The notes under the pieces are model-generated. The model did not search any database and was not told the DNA's origin. It worked only from the letters and a program-made list of their open reading frames with translations. Shown here in pieces: positions 1 through 9,562 of a stretch of 64,000 bases of DNA; position 1 is the stretch's first letter; each line of letters starts with the position of its first letter. The DNA comes from Hyphomicrobium_A sp963722495 (lineage in GTDB: Bacteria > Pseudomonadota > Alphaproteobacteria > Rhizobiales > Hyphomicrobiaceae), in the NCBI GenBank assembly GCA_963722495.1, contig CAVRND010000005.1, positions 62,001-126,000 on the forward strand, written 5' to 3'. The position numbers and the translations under genes were made by a program.

Positions 1-818
1 TCGAGGTTGAAGGTCGGGCCGCCGGAGTTGCCGTGGTTCACGGCAGCGTCGATCTGCATGTAGTCGTAGGGGCCGCCGATGTTGCGGGCCAGCGCCGAGA
101 CGATGCCGGCCGTCACCGTTCCGCCGAGGCCGAACGGGTTGCCGACCGCCAGCACCCAGTCGCCGACGCGCGGGGTCTTCTCCGCGAACTTCAGAACCGT
201 CAGCGGCTTCTTGGGCTCGATCTTCAGCAGCGCGAGGTCGGTGCGCGAGTCGGTGCCGACGATCTTGGCGTCGATCTCTTCCTGATCGTCGAAGCTCACC
301 TTCACCTTGGTGGCGCCGTCGACGACGTGGTTGTTGGTGACGATGTAGCCGTCAGACGAGACGACGAAGCCGGAGCCCGCCGCCTGGCGCGGACGCTGCT
401 GCATCGGGTTGCCGCCACCGCCGCCACCGGGGCCGCCCGGCATGTTCTTGAAGAACTCGTTCAGCGGATGATCCTCGGGAAGACCGGGGATGCCTTCGAA
501 CGGACGGCCGCCCGGGCCACCGGGAGCGGCGCCGGGGCCGCTCTTGGGACCCTTATCGGCAACCTTCACCTCGTTGGTCGTCGAGATGGAAACGACGGCC
601 GGCTTCACGCGATCGACGATGTCGGCGAACGACAGCGTTTCGGCGGGGGTGCCGGGCTTGAACTGCGCGACGGCGGGAGCCGAGTACTCGGCTAGGCCGA
701 TGCCCACCAATCCGGCGCCGACGACCGCCACGGCGGCCAGTCGCCGCAAATCGCGGGCGATCGATTTCGTTGGCCCGCTCTTTGCTACGCCCTCGGGCGA
801 GCTGGGTTGGGTTGGCAT
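1..818 (-). CDS. degP: DegP/HtrA-family periplasmic serine protease, C-terminus beyond window
   Basis: Periplasmic protein quality-control protease (family S1C). Reading leftward from an ATG at 818 the frame stays open to the window edge (272 residues). It begins with a basic stretch and one hydrophobic segment (about residues 20-40, signal peptide or anchor), then a low-complexity Gly/Pro linker, then the trypsin-fold domain. The catalytic triad is visible: His164 in NNHVVDGA, Asp194 in SRTDLALLK, Ser265 in GNSGGP. The PDZ domains expected at the C-terminus lie outside the window. It is divergent from the secreted protease starting at 963, so 819-962 should hold both promoters. No frame break is seen. 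Family certain; which DegP/DegQ paralogue is not decided. Confidence 0.95.
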   Translation of the reverse strand, partial: MPTQPSSPEGVAKSGPTKSIARDLRRLAAVAVVGAGLVGIGLAEYSAPAVAQFKPGTPAETLSFADIVDRVKPAVVSISTTNEVKVADKGPKSGPGAAPGGPGGRPFEGIPGLPEDHPLNEFFKNMPGGPGGGGGGNPMQQRPRQAAGSGFVVSSDGYIVTNNHVVDGATKVKVSFDDQEEIDAKIVGTDSRTDLALLKIEPKKPLTVLKFAEKTPRVGDWVLAVGNPFGLGGTVTAGIVSALARNIGGPYDYMQIDAAVNHGNSGGPTFNL

Positions 819-962
819 GCGCACGAACCTCCAATTCAGCGAAGCAGGAAACCTCTTCGCTACGAGGCCTAGCGAAACCGGGATTACGGCAGCCTTTCGA
901 TTGCCTTAACAGTTGGTAATAAAGGGGTCGTTCACCATGCCCGCGAACCGAGGCAGGAGCGT

Positions 963-2114
963 ATGAAGCGCGTTGCTAGGCCCCTCGTTACGACGACCAT
1001 CAAATCGTTGCCGGCACTCCCGGTTTTGCTGCTTCTGACCGGCATTGGGACAGCCCGGCCGGCGGCGGCGTCCGTTTTCGGGACCGACCAGCGGGTCCCC
1101 CTCCCCGAAGCCCTGCAGCAGGCCGGAGCAAAGACTGGGGCTATTTTTCGATTCCCGCTCGCATTCGGTGTGCACGGCTTTCTGCATCGCCCCCAACGCG
1201 GTGGCGACGGCCGCCCATTGCCTCTACCGGACCAAGGGCGAGAAGCCGCTGCGGCTCTGCGAACTCTCCTTCAAGCTGCACGGCAGCAAGGAGAGCGTGC
1301 AGATCGCCGGCGCCGGCTGAAGGCGCGCCCGAACCGAACGTCATATCCGGATCGACGCGTCTCAACGTGCATCCGCCCATCGACGCAACGCGCGATTGGG
1401 CCGTCGTGCGGCTGGCCGCGCCGGCCTGCAAGGCGGGCGCCTTCAAGGTGAGCGCCAAGCCCGTGGCAGAGGTGATGAAGCTCTCCGCCAAGGGCGAGAT
1501 GTTCAACATCGCCTATCACCGCGATCTGCCGAAGTGGACAGCCGATGCTCAACACCGGATGCGGCGTGAAGCGCGATTTCGACGACGCCGACTGGACGAC
1601 GATCCGCCGCGATTTCACCGACCCCGATCAGCTGCTGCTGCACACCTGCGACACGGGCGCCGCCTCCTCGGGCTCGCCGCTGCTCGTCAACGGCCCGCAA
1701 GGGCCGGAGGTCGTCGGCATCAACGTCGGCACCTACGTGCAGTCGAAGGTGATCATGCTCAACGGCGAGGTGCTGCACCGCTTCAAGTCGGACGATGTCG
1801 CCAACACCGGCGTCAACGCACTCGCGTTTGCCGCGTCGCTCGACAAGTTCGTCAATGCGGAGACGCTGGTCAGCCGCAAGGATGTGCGCCGCTTGCAGGA
1901 TGCGCTCGCCTCCCGCGGACTCTATTCCGGTCCACGCGATGGGCGCTACGGCGTCGCGTTGAAAGTGGCGATCGAAGGCTTCGAGCGCGCGGCGCGCATG
2001 CCGGTGTCGGGCCTGGCGACGCACGCCTTGCTGGCCACGCTCACCGGCGAGAGCCAGATCGTGACGGGCAAAATCGAAGCGCGTGGCGTCCCGACGTCGG
2101 CAGGCAAGCCCTAG
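963..2114 (+). CDS. Secreted trypsin-like serine protease with C-terminal peptidoglycan-binding domain (frame broken)
   Basis: Probable exported protease tethered to the cell wall. An N-terminal signal peptide (hydrophobic LPALPVLLLLTGIG, cleavage near ARPAAA) leads into a trypsin fold with the His motif ATAAHC, an Asp in RDWAVVRL and the Ser region GAASSGSPLL. The last 75 or so residues (VRRLQDALASRGLYSGP onward) match the peptidoglycan_binding_1 repeat. Three frame changes, near 1140, 1315 and 1540, separate these parts, so no single open frame covers the gene. The continuity of domain order suggests sequencing errors rather than decay, but a pseudogene is possible. It is divergent from the degP-like gene. 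Substrate unknown. Confidence 0.75.
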
Positions 2115-2125
2115 CGCACCCGGTG

Positions 2126-2628
2126 CTAGTCGCGGATCGGCGGCTCGCCTTCGTTCTCGGCTAAGATCGCGCGCAGCTTGCTCTCTTCATCGTCGGACAG
2201 CGGCGTCACGGCGGGGCTCGCCGCCTGCGGCTGCCGGCGGCGCCACGCCCGCGCGGTCGTCCATATTGCGGCAAGCAGAGCCGCCAGCGGCGCCAGCCAC
2301 AACAGAACCGTGCGCCAGCTGAGCGGCGGGTTGAGCAGCACGAACTCGCCGTAGCGGTCCTCGACGAAACGCATCACCTGGGCGTCGCTGTCGCCGGCCT
2401 TGAGCCGCTCGCGCACCAGGAGGCGCAGATCGCGCGCCAAGGGCGCGTTGCTGTCGTCGATCGATTGGTTCTGGCAGACGAGGCAGCGTAGCCCCGACGA
2501 TAGCGCCGCGCGCGCGCGCTTCCAGCGCCGCGTCGGGCAGGATCTCGTCCGGCTCCACCGCCAGCGCCGCTTCCGCCGGTCAAGACGAGCGCAACGCAGT
2601 GCAGAGCAAATGGTGCCCGGCGTGTCAT
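2126..2628 (-). CDS. ccmH: Cytochrome c maturation protein CcmH/CycL (frame broken)
   Basis: Periplasmic thiol-redox protein that keeps apocytochrome CXXCH cysteines reduced for haem ligation. The hallmark LRCLVCQNQSI with its CXXC pair is present, followed by a four-helix region (DLRLLVRERLKAGDSDAQV) and a C-terminal membrane helix (VLLWLAPLAALLAAIW). The start ATG at 2628 overlaps the ccmF stop (ATGA). The signal peptide, the segment VEPDEILPDAALEARAR and the CXXC region lie in three different frames, with breaks near 2575 and 2520. Last gene of the ccmIEFH run; the sequence after the last helix is short and acidic. Confidence 0.9.
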
Positions 2629-4606
2629 TCTGCGGGGGCGGCGGCGATGCGGCGGGCGCGGCCCGGGGCGCCGACGCGCAGGCGGCGATCCGACAGCGAC
2701 ACCGCGCCGGCAAGGAACATCACCACAGCGCCGAGCCAGATGAAGCGCACCAGCGGATTGAAGTAGGCACGCACCGCGTAGCCGCCGGCGTTCTGCTTGT
2801 CGCCCAGCACCACGTAGAGATCGCCGCGCCAGCCGACGTGAATGCCGGCTTCGGTGGTCGGCTCGGGCGGCATGTCGTAGATGCGCCGCGACGGCTCGAG
2901 GCGCGTCACGGGCGAGCCGCCGCGCGTCACGTCGAACACGGCGAGCTCCTCGCGGTAGTTCGGCCCCGTTCCCGGCGCGACGCCCTTGAAGGTGAGCTCG
3001 TAGCCGGCGAGCGCCAGTTGCTCGCCCGGCTTCATGACGACGATGCGCTCCTCGCGATAGGCGCTCGTCGCCACGACGCCGACGACCAGCATGCCGACGC
3101 CGAAGTGCGCCAGCGCCGAGCCGATAGCCGAGCGCGGCAGATTGATGAAATCGGCGCCAGGCTTCGCCGAGCGGCACGCTGCCGAGGCGCGAGCGCCAGG
3201 CAAGGTCGGAGACCGCGCCCGCCATGACGAACACGCCGAGCGCGATGCCGAACGGCGCCAGCCACGGCCCGCGATGGAACACCGCGAACGCCAGCACCAT
3301 GACGACGACGGCCACCATGGCGGCAAACATCAGTCGCTGTGCCGCGCCGAGCACGTCGCCGCGCTTCCAGGCGAGGAACGGCCCGAACGGCAGCGCCAGC
3401 AGCAGCGGCACCATCAGCGGCCCGAACGTCCAGTCGAAGTAGGGGGGCCCGACCGAGATCTTGGCGCCGGTGAGAGACTCCAGGAGCAGCGGATAGAGCG
3501 TGCCGACGAACACCGTGGCGCACGCCGTCGTCAGCAGGATGTTGTTGAGGACGAGCGCGCCCTCGCGGCTGATCGGCGCGAAGATGCCGCCCTGGCGCAG
3601 CTCGCGCGCGCGCCAGGCGAACAGCGTCAGCCCGCCGCCGGTGAACAGCGACATGATGGCAAGGATGAAGACGCCGCGCTGCGGATCGACGGCGAAGGCG
3701 TGCACCGACGTGAGCACGCCGGAGCGCACGAGGAACGTGCCCATCAGCGACAGCGAGAAGGTGAGGATGGCGAGCAGCACCGTCCACACTTTCAGTGCGT
3801 CGCGCTTTTCCATCACGAGCGCGGAGTGCAGCAGCGCCGTACCGGCGAGCCACGGCATGAACGAGGCGTTCTCGACCGGATCCCAGAACCACCAGCCGCC
3901 CCAGCCGAGCTCGTAGTAGGCCCACCACGATCCCATGGCGATGCCGATCGTCAGGCACATCCAGGCGGCGAGCGTCCACGGGCGCACCCAGCGCGCCCAA
4001 GCGGCGTCGATCCGGCCCTCGATCAGCGCGGCGATGGCGAACGAGAAGGCGATCGAGAAGCCGACGTAGCCCGTGTAGAGAAACGGCGGATGGAAGGCGA
4101 GCGCGGGGTCCTGCAGGATCGGATTGAGGCCGCTGCCGTCGGCCGGCGGCGGGTTCAAGCCGCATGAACGGATTGGAGGTGAGCAGGATGAAGAGCAGGA
4201 ACGCCACGGCGATCGACGACTGCACGCTGAGCACGTTGGCCTTCAGCGTCGGCGGCAGGTTGCGTCCGAAGGCGGCGACCGCGGCGCCGAACAGCGTGAG
4301 GATCAGCACCCACAGCACCATCGAGCCCTCGTGGTTCCCCCACACGCCCGAGATGCGATAGAGCAGCGGCTTGGTCGAATGCGAGTTCGCGGCGACGTTG
4401 AAGACGGAGAAGTCCGACGTCACGTAGGCGTGCATCAGCGCCAGGAAGGCAATGCCGACGAGGCCGAACTGGCAAAGCGCCGCCGGATCGGCCACGGCCA
4501 TCAGCCGCTCGTCGCGCACGTGCGCGCCCCACGCCGGCACCACCATCTGGAAGACGGCGACCAGCAACGCCAGGATCAGCGCGAAATGCCCCAGCTCGAC
4601 AATCAC
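2625..4606 (-). CDS. ccmF: Cytochrome c haem lyase subunit CcmF/CycK (frame broken)
   Basis: Multi-spanning membrane subunit of the haem lyase that attaches haem to apocytochrome c. Typical features are LYRISGVWGNHEGSMVLWVL, HPPFLYTGYVG and the WWD-type motif GWGGWWFWDPVENASFMPW, which binds haem for delivery. About 660 codons, the usual length. The start is taken as GTG at 4606, overlapping the ccmE stop (GTGA), and the end overlaps ccmH. Frame changes near 4160 and 3150 split it into three open segments. Because CcmF is indispensable for c-type cytochromes, and this locus also encodes a dihaem cytochrome at 42 kb, these breaks are best explained as sequence errors. Confidence 0.93.
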
Positions 4607-5068
4607 TGCGTCGCCTCCGCGGGATGGGGTGCGCCCTTGCCGAGCTTGACGCCCTTCGCCTCGAGCGCCTTTGCCACTTCCGGCGGCATGTAGTTCTCGT
4701 CGTGCTTGGCCAGCACGCTGTCGGCGACGAACGTGCCTTCGGGAGACATCTTGCCTTCGGTGACGACGCCTTGCCCCTCGCCGAACAGGTCCGGTAGCAC
4801 GCCCTCGTAGGAAACCGGTACCGTCTTCAGCGTGTCGGTGACGACGAACTGAACCTTGGTGCCCTCGCCGCGCTTCACCGAGCCGGCGGCGACAAGGCCG
4901 CCGAGGCGGAAGCGCTGCCCGGCCGCGACCGGCTTGTCGGCGAGATCGCTCGGCGTGTGGAAGAAGACGATCGAAGTCGCGCAGCGCGAACAGGACAAGG
5001 CCGACCGCCAGGGTGAGCACCGCCACGCCGACGCCAATCATGATGCCGCGCCTCTGCTTCCGCGTCAT
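4603..5068 (-). CDS. ccmE: Periplasmic haem chaperone CcmE/CycJ (frame broken)
   Basis: Membrane-anchored haem chaperone that carries haem covalently to CcmF. The N-terminus MTKRQ-like basic head plus hydrophobic anchor (GIMIGVGVAVLTLAVGLVLF) is in one frame, and the OB-fold body (FRLGGLVAAGSVKRGEGTKVQF) in another, with the change near 4975. The haem-binding His sits in LAKHDENYMPPEV, as in the family. Rejoined length about 155 residues. The gene lies 22 bases after ccmI and overlaps ccmF by four bases, so it is part of the operon. Confidence 0.92.
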
Positions 5069-5090
5069 GTCGTTCCCTTTGCGCGCTCGC

Positions 5091-6245
5091 TCACGAGCCC
5101 AACCCCAAGCTTTCGGCCAGGACGTTCAGCTCCGCCAGAGAATTCTGATCGCTGGAAAACTCTCCGCGCGCGCTGGCGAGCGCGCTGACGGCATCCTGGC
5201 GGCGACCAAGCACCATGTAGGAGCGCACCAGGCGCATCCAACCTTCAAGATCCTTGCCGTTGGTCTTTAGGCGTGCGGCGAGGCCTTCGACCATCTGATT
5301 GATGAACTTGTCACGGTCGGCGGGGGCCATCGCCGCCGGATCGCTGGTCGCCTTGTCGGGCGCGGCACTCGATACGCCGGGTGCAGGTTTGCCGGCACCG
5401 GCACCACCGGTCCGCTCGCTCACTGCCTGCAGGCGCGCCACGAGCAGCCCCTTCCAGGGCTCCTCGGCGCCGGTAAGCAGCGTGCGATACTCGCCTTCGG
5501 CGCCTTTGAGGTCGCCGTCCTGCTCGCGCGCGATGGCGAGCCAAACCTTCGGCTCGATCGATTGGGGTTCGAGCGCCAGCAGCCTTTCATAGGCCTTGCG
5601 CGCCGGCTCGTTGACGACGCCGTTCTGCACCATGATGAGGGCGCGCGCGAAGCCGGCGAGGCGCTTGGGAGATTCGCCCAGCAGCCGCGCGGCCTTCTGG
5701 AACGCGTCCGCCGCCTGCGTGTAGTCGCCCATGCGCAGATAGACGGGCGCCAGCACGTCCCAGCCGCGGCCATCTTCCGGATTGGCGCGCAGGTGCGCCT
5801 CGACGCGCGCCACGAGATCGGCTGCGGTCGCCTGGTCGACCGGCAAATCGAGACGGGCGGCATAGGGCCGCGCCGGCAGTTGCGGCGAACCGACGGCGAG
5901 ATACAGGGCTATGCCGAGCACGGGCAGCGCGGCCGCTGCATAGACGACGGCCTGGCGGGCACGCGCTGCCGTGAAATGGCCGGCGCCGGCGCGCTGCTTT
6001 TCTTCAGAGCGTTGGATGAGGCGGCGGGCGAGCTCGACGCGGGCGCCCTCGGCTTCGGGGCCGCCCAGTAGACCCTGCGCGCGTTCGGCTTCGATCTCGG
6101 AAAGCTGATCGCGGTAGACGGCGAGCTCGCTGTCATTGGCGCCGGCGTCGGCCGGCTCAGGCGCCAACAAGGGGCGCGTCACCGCCCAAACGACGGCAGC
6201 CGCCAACACTGCAAAAACAATCCACAGGACCATACCGCTATCCAA
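5091..6245 (-). CDS. ccmI: Cytochrome c biogenesis protein CcmI/CycH, TPR protein
   Basis: Apocytochrome chaperone of the haem lyase complex. The 384-residue frame is intact. It starts with a membrane helix (MVLWIVFAVLAAAVVWAVTR), then a cytoplasmic leucine-zipper-like segment (LAVYRDQLSEIEAERAQGLL), a second helix (VVYAAAALPVLGIALYLAV), and periplasmic TPR repeats (PVYLRMGDYTQAADAFQKA). First gene of the ccmIEFH run transcribed leftward. The start may be the fifth codon (6233) rather than 6245. Its promoter should lie just right of 6245. Confidence 0.95.
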   Translation of the reverse strand: MDSGMVLWIVFAVLAAAVVWAVTRPLLAPEPADAGANDSELAVYRDQLSEIEAERAQGLLGGPEAEGARVELARRLIQRSEEKQRAGAGHFTAARARQAVVYAAAALPVLGIALYLAVGSPQLPARPYAARLDLPVDQATAADLVARVEAHLRANPEDGRGWDVLAPVYLRMGDYTQAADAFQKAARLLGESPKRLAGFARALIMVQNGVVNEPARKAYERLLALEPQSIEPKVWLAIAREQDGDLKGAEGEYRTLLTGAEEPWKGLLVARLQAVSERTGGAGAGKPAPGVSSAAPDKATSDPAAMAPADRDKFINQMVEGLAARLKTNGKDLEGWMRLVRSYMVLGRRQDAVSALASARGEFSSDQNSLAELNVLAESLGLGS

Positions 6246-6398
6246 GCCTCACGCCGGGGCTGGAATAGGGCTCGCGCGCCCGGCTGACAAGCCTGACCGC
6301 CCGCGGCACGGTTTCTGCCGCACTGCAAGATGAGCGAGGGTTAAAGAGGAGCGCCGGCTGCGGCGGCAATTCTAAACTCGGAGCGCCGGAGTTTTCCT

Positions 6399-6575
6399 GT
6401 CATCCCGGCGAATTGAGCGGTAGCGCGAGACCGCACTTCACTGTCATCCTTGCCGAGGACCCAACTCTCCATTGGTTCCGACGTCGCCGGATAGACCTCG
6501 ACACCCGAGATTGCTGAGCCCTGGGTCCTCGGGGTCATGCTGAAAGGATGCCTCCGGCATGGCCCGAGGATGACA
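6399..6575. repeat. Intergenic palindromic repeat cluster, TGTCATCC type
   Basis: In the 370-base gap between ccmI and the lipoprotein gene there are TGTCATCC copies at about 6399 and 6442 and an inverted copy (GGATGACA) ending at 6575. CCGAGGACCCA at 6453-6463 is matched by its inverse TGGGTCCTCGG at 6522-6532. This resembles the short dispersed palindromic elements common between alphaproteobacterial genes. No coding sequence was seen in the gap. Confidence 0.5.
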
Positions 6576-6613
6576 CTTGTGGCAGCGTCCTGGCCACCGT
6601 CAGCGACTCGCCG

Positions 6614-7078
6614 TCAGGCGACATTGCGCCAGCTGCCGTCGGGATTGCGGCAGGCGGTGCCGCGCATCTTGCGCGGGCGCCCGTCAATATAAACGGTGTG
6701 CGTGTAATCGCGGCAATCGATGTTGCTTCGCTTGTACGGCCGGCCCGGGACAACGTCGCCGTAACGGCCATTGTCGGGATTGCGCCAGCGCCGCGGGCGA
6801 TCCGATTCGCCCTCTTCCAGGGCCGCAAATTCCGCTTGCTCGGCGAGGCGCCGGTCCTGCTCGTCCATCGAGCGGCCGATCTCGCTGCCGACGAGGCCGC
6901 CGATCGTGGCGCCCGCGACCGTCGCCAGCACGTTGCCGGAGCCCTTGCCGAACTGATTGCCGACAAGTCCACCCGCCACGGCGCCGGCGACAAGTCCGGT
7001 GTCTTCGTTGGGGCCGCCGCCGCAGCCGGCGAGCAGCACCGGCACGAGGGCGATGACGAGAATGCGAGCTTTGCGCAT
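6614..7078 (-). CDS. Glycine-zipper 2TM (17-kDa surface antigen-type) lipoprotein
   Basis: Small outer-membrane lipoprotein of 154 residues. The signal peptide ends in the lipobox LLAGC (lipidated Cys about residue 19). A glycine-zipper region follows (LVAGAVAGGLVGNQFGKGSG and IGGLVGSEIGRSMDEQDRR), the form seen in Rickettsia 17-kDa antigen relatives, and a C-terminal domain with two cysteines (DCRDYTHTVYIDGRPRKMRGTAC) resembling the RT0821/Lpp0805 surface-protein domain. Probably structural in the outer membrane. It stands alone, with repeat-rich gaps on both sides. Exact role unknown. Confidence 0.85.
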   Translation of the reverse strand: MRKARILVIALVPVLLAGCGGGPNEDTGLVAGAVAGGLVGNQFGKGSGNVLATVAGATIGGLVGSEIGRSMDEQDRRLAEQAEFAALEEGESDRPRRWRNPDNGRYGDVVPGRPYKRSNIDCRDYTHTVYIDGRPRKMRGTACRNPDGSWRNVA

Positions 7079-7192
7079 GGCGAGTGTCCCCCGAGTCGAT
7101 TACGCGAAGCCGTGCTCCGCGTCATGGCGAAGCCGTGCTCCGCATGGACGCCGGCCGCGCGCCCACTTGCTTTCGGACCACAGTGTAGCCGA

Positions 7193-7270
7193 CTAGTGTC
7201 CCGATTCCGAAGTTCGCCGGTGCTCACGGCTGGGGATGGGAGCGAACTTCGGAATCATAAGGGACACTAG
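7193..7270. repeat. Inverted repeat 1 of a tandem hairpin pair
   Basis: Left arm 7193-7217 begins CTAGTGTCC and contains ATTCCGAAGTTCGC; right arm 7242-7270 contains GCGAACTTCGGAAT and ends GGACACTAG. The arms are almost perfectly complementary around a 24-base loop. It sits between the lipoprotein and the sensor kinase, immediately before a second hairpin with related ends. Confidence 0.8.
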
Positions 7271-7280
7271 CAACATAGAC

Positions 7281-7363
7281 TTGCTAGTGCAATTCAGATC
7301 GAGAAATTCGCTCGGTACCCAGCAGCTCAAGGTGGCGAATTTCTCGATCATCGCACTAGCCAA
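7281..7363. repeat. Inverted repeat 2 of a tandem hairpin pair
   Basis: Left arm 7281-7311 (TTGCTAGTGC, then GATCGAGAAATTCGC) pairs with right arm 7335-7363 (GCGAATTTCTCGATC, then GCACTAGCCAA) around a loop of about 23 bases. Like inverted repeat 1 it has CTAGTG at its tip and a GAA(A/G)TTCGC stem, so the two look like diverged members of one element. Confidence 0.75.
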
Positions 7364-7425
7364 CCAATGTGCGCCGGCCGTGACCGAAAGCGGGCTGCTT
7401 TGCGGCGAATCGCGATGGGGGAAGT

Positions 7426-8812
7426 TTAGCCCGCCGGAAGGCTCAAGTGCACCGCCAGGCCGCCCTGCGGGGCGCGCGCCAGCTCGCACGTGCCGCCATA
7501 GGAGTGGACAAGCTCCAAGACGATCGACAGCCCGAGGCCGGAGCCGGGCTTGGTCTCATCGAGACGCAAACCGCGTTTGCCGATGCGGGCGCGCTGCTCG
7601 TCGGTTAGGCCCGGTCCGTCGTCCGCCACCGTGATCGAAAGCCGGCGGTTGCGCGCGCGGCTGGTCGAGGGCGGCACCTCGACCGTCAGCGTCACCTCGC
7701 GGCGCGCCCACTTGCAGGCATTGTCGAGCAGGTTGCCCAGCATCTCCTCGAGGTCCTGCTTCTCGCCCGAGAAGCGCGCCTCGGGCGGGCACTCGACGTC
7801 GATGACGACGCCCTTGTCCTGGTGAATGCGCTGCAGCGTGCGCACCAGCGGCTCGATCACCGGGGCGACCGGCGTCACGCGGCCGATGACGCCGACGCGC
7901 GCCGCCATGCGCGCCCGGTCGAGGTAGCGCGTCATCGACTGCTTCATGATCTCGGCCTGCTCGGTCACCTTGGCGCCGAGACCGGTCTTGTCGGCGCGCG
8001 CCTCGTTGGCGATGACGGCGAGCGGCGTCTTGAGAGCGTGGGCCAGGTTGCCGACCTGCGTGCGCGCGCGATCGACGATCGCCTGGTTGGAGCGGATCAG
8101 CGCGTTGAGCTCCGACTGCAGCGGTTCGATCTCGGCCGGCAGGTCGCCCTTCGAGCGTGGTCGAGGTGCCGGAGCGGATACCGGCGAGGCCGCGTTCGAT
8201 CTGCCGTAGCGGCAGCAGCCCGAAGCGCACTTGGAATAGCGTCACGGCGACGAGGCCGAGGCCCGCCAGCGCCAGCGCCGTCGATAGCCGGTAGCGGAAA
8301 TTGCCGACCAGGTGGTCGAGCCAATCCTGCGGGCCGGCGACGATCACCGAGTAGCTCGGCTTGCCCGGCTCGTGCCCGAGCGTGTCGATCACCTCGACGA
8401 TGCGCAGCGGCTCGTCCCTGGGTCCTTTGACGTTCAGCCAGCGCGCGCCGGCCTCGTCGGGCGCCACCTTCTGGGCCGCGGGCGACGGCAGCGAGCCGGT
8501 GGCGAGCGACGGCGAAACGAGCTTGCGGCCGTTGGCCGGCGCGATGGGCGTGATCTGCCAATACCAGCCCGATTGCGTCACCTCGAACAGCGGCTCGTAG
8601 AGATTGCTCGGCGGCAGCGGCTGCGCGTCGCCGGAGCTGCCCATGCTGTCGACGGTGATGGCGTTGACGAGCTTCAGCAGCTGCCCGTCGAAGCTCGCCT
8701 GCACGTCGTCGCGATATAGCCCGTAGATGATGAAGCCGGCGATCGGCAGCACCAGCAGCGTCCACGCCGCGGCGGTGGCGAAGAGGCGGAAGGCGAGCGA
8801 GTTGAACCGCAT
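7426..8812 (-). CDS. feuQ: Sensor histidine kinase, FeuQ/PhoQ-like (frame broken)
   Basis: Inner-membrane sensor of the adjacent response regulator. N-terminal helix (AWTLLVLPIAGFIIYGLY), a periplasmic domain of roughly 140 residues, a second helix (STALALAGLGLVAVTLFQV), HAMP linker, H-box in LAHALKTPLAV, then the ATPase domain with N-box LLDNACKWA, G1 DDGPGL and G2 GSGLGL. A frame change near 8155, between HAMP and H-box, splits it into two open segments. It starts seven bases after the regulator gene, so they are co-transcribed. FeuQ controls cyclic glucan and osmotic or iron responses in rhizobia; that assignment rests on recall of the partner and is moderate. Confidence 0.85.
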
Positions 8813-8818
8813 GGGGAG

Positions 8819-9490
8819 TTAGGCCTGGGTCGGCGTTTCGCTCAGGCGATAGCCGAGCCCGCGCACGGTCTCGATGACATCGACGGGGATTTTCTTGCGC
8901 AGCCGCCCGATGAACACCTCGATGGTATTCGAATCCCGGTCGAAGTCCTGCTCGTAGAGATGCTCGACCAGCTCGGTGCGCGACACGACGCGGCCGTTGT
9001 GGTGCATCAGGTAGGCGAGCAGTCGGTACTCGTGCGAGGTGAGCTTGATCTGCTGGCCATCGCAGGTCACCCGCGCGGTCTTGGTGTCGAGCCGCAGCGG
9101 CCCGCACTCGATCTCGCTCTTGGCGTGGCCGGAGGCGCGCCGCACCTGCGCGCGCACGCGGGCCAGCAGCTCTTCCATGTGGAAGGGCTTGGCGAGATAG
9201 TCGTCGGCGCCGGCGTCCATGCCGGCGACCTTGTCGCTCCAGCGGTCGCGGGCCGTGAGGATGATGACCGGCATCTTGCGGTCGGCGCGGCGCCACTGCT
9301 CGAGGATGGAGATGCCGTCCATCTTCGGCAGGCCGATATCGAGGATAACGATGTCGTACGGCTCGGTCTCGCCGAGGAAGAACCCTTCCTCGCCGTCCAT
9401 GGCGGTATCGACCGCATAGCCGGCGTCGCCCAGCGCCGCGACGAGCTGCCGGTTCAGATCCTTGTCATCCTCGACCACCAGGACGCGCAC
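8819..9490 (-). CDS. feuP: OmpR/PhoB-family response regulator, FeuP-like
   Basis: DNA-binding partner of the downstream kinase. Receiver domain with acidic pocket (Asp8, Asp9), phosphoacceptor Asp51 in VILDIGLPKMDG and Lys in YLAKPF; C-terminal winged helix (LTSHEYRLLAYLMHH, SNTIEVFIGRLRKKI). The 223-residue length is normal and the frame intact. FETEPYD-like and DRWSDKVAGMDAGADDY stretches are those I associate with FeuP/PhoP of rhizobia. First gene of the two-gene unit; autoregulation is likely but no operator was identified. Confidence 0.92.
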   Translation of the reverse strand: MRVLVVEDDKDLNRQLVAALGDAGYAVDTAMDGEEGFFLGETEPYDIVILDIGLPKMDGISILEQWRRADRKMPVIILTARDRWSDKVAGMDAGADDYLAKPFHMEELLARVRAQVRRASGHAKSEIECGPLRLDTKTARVTCDGQQIKLTSHEYRLLAYLMHHNGRVVSRTELVEHLYEQDFDRDSNTIEVFIGRLRKKIPVDVIETVRGLGYRLSETPTQA

Positions 9491-9562
9491 GTTTGCCCTC
9501 GCTCCGTCACCATGGACTCGCGGGACTATAGCGATGCAGGTGGCGTGATCCTAGGGGTGCGA

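Noticed and set aside
905..921. CtrA-like half site (TTAACAGTTGGTAAT) upstream of the secreted protease
   Set aside because: The second half is TAAT rather than TTAA, so it is too weak to call beside the perfect site at 17181.
6341..6538. 65-codon leftward frame in the ccmI/lipoprotein gap
   Set aside because: Runs through the palindromic repeat cluster; not a credible gene.
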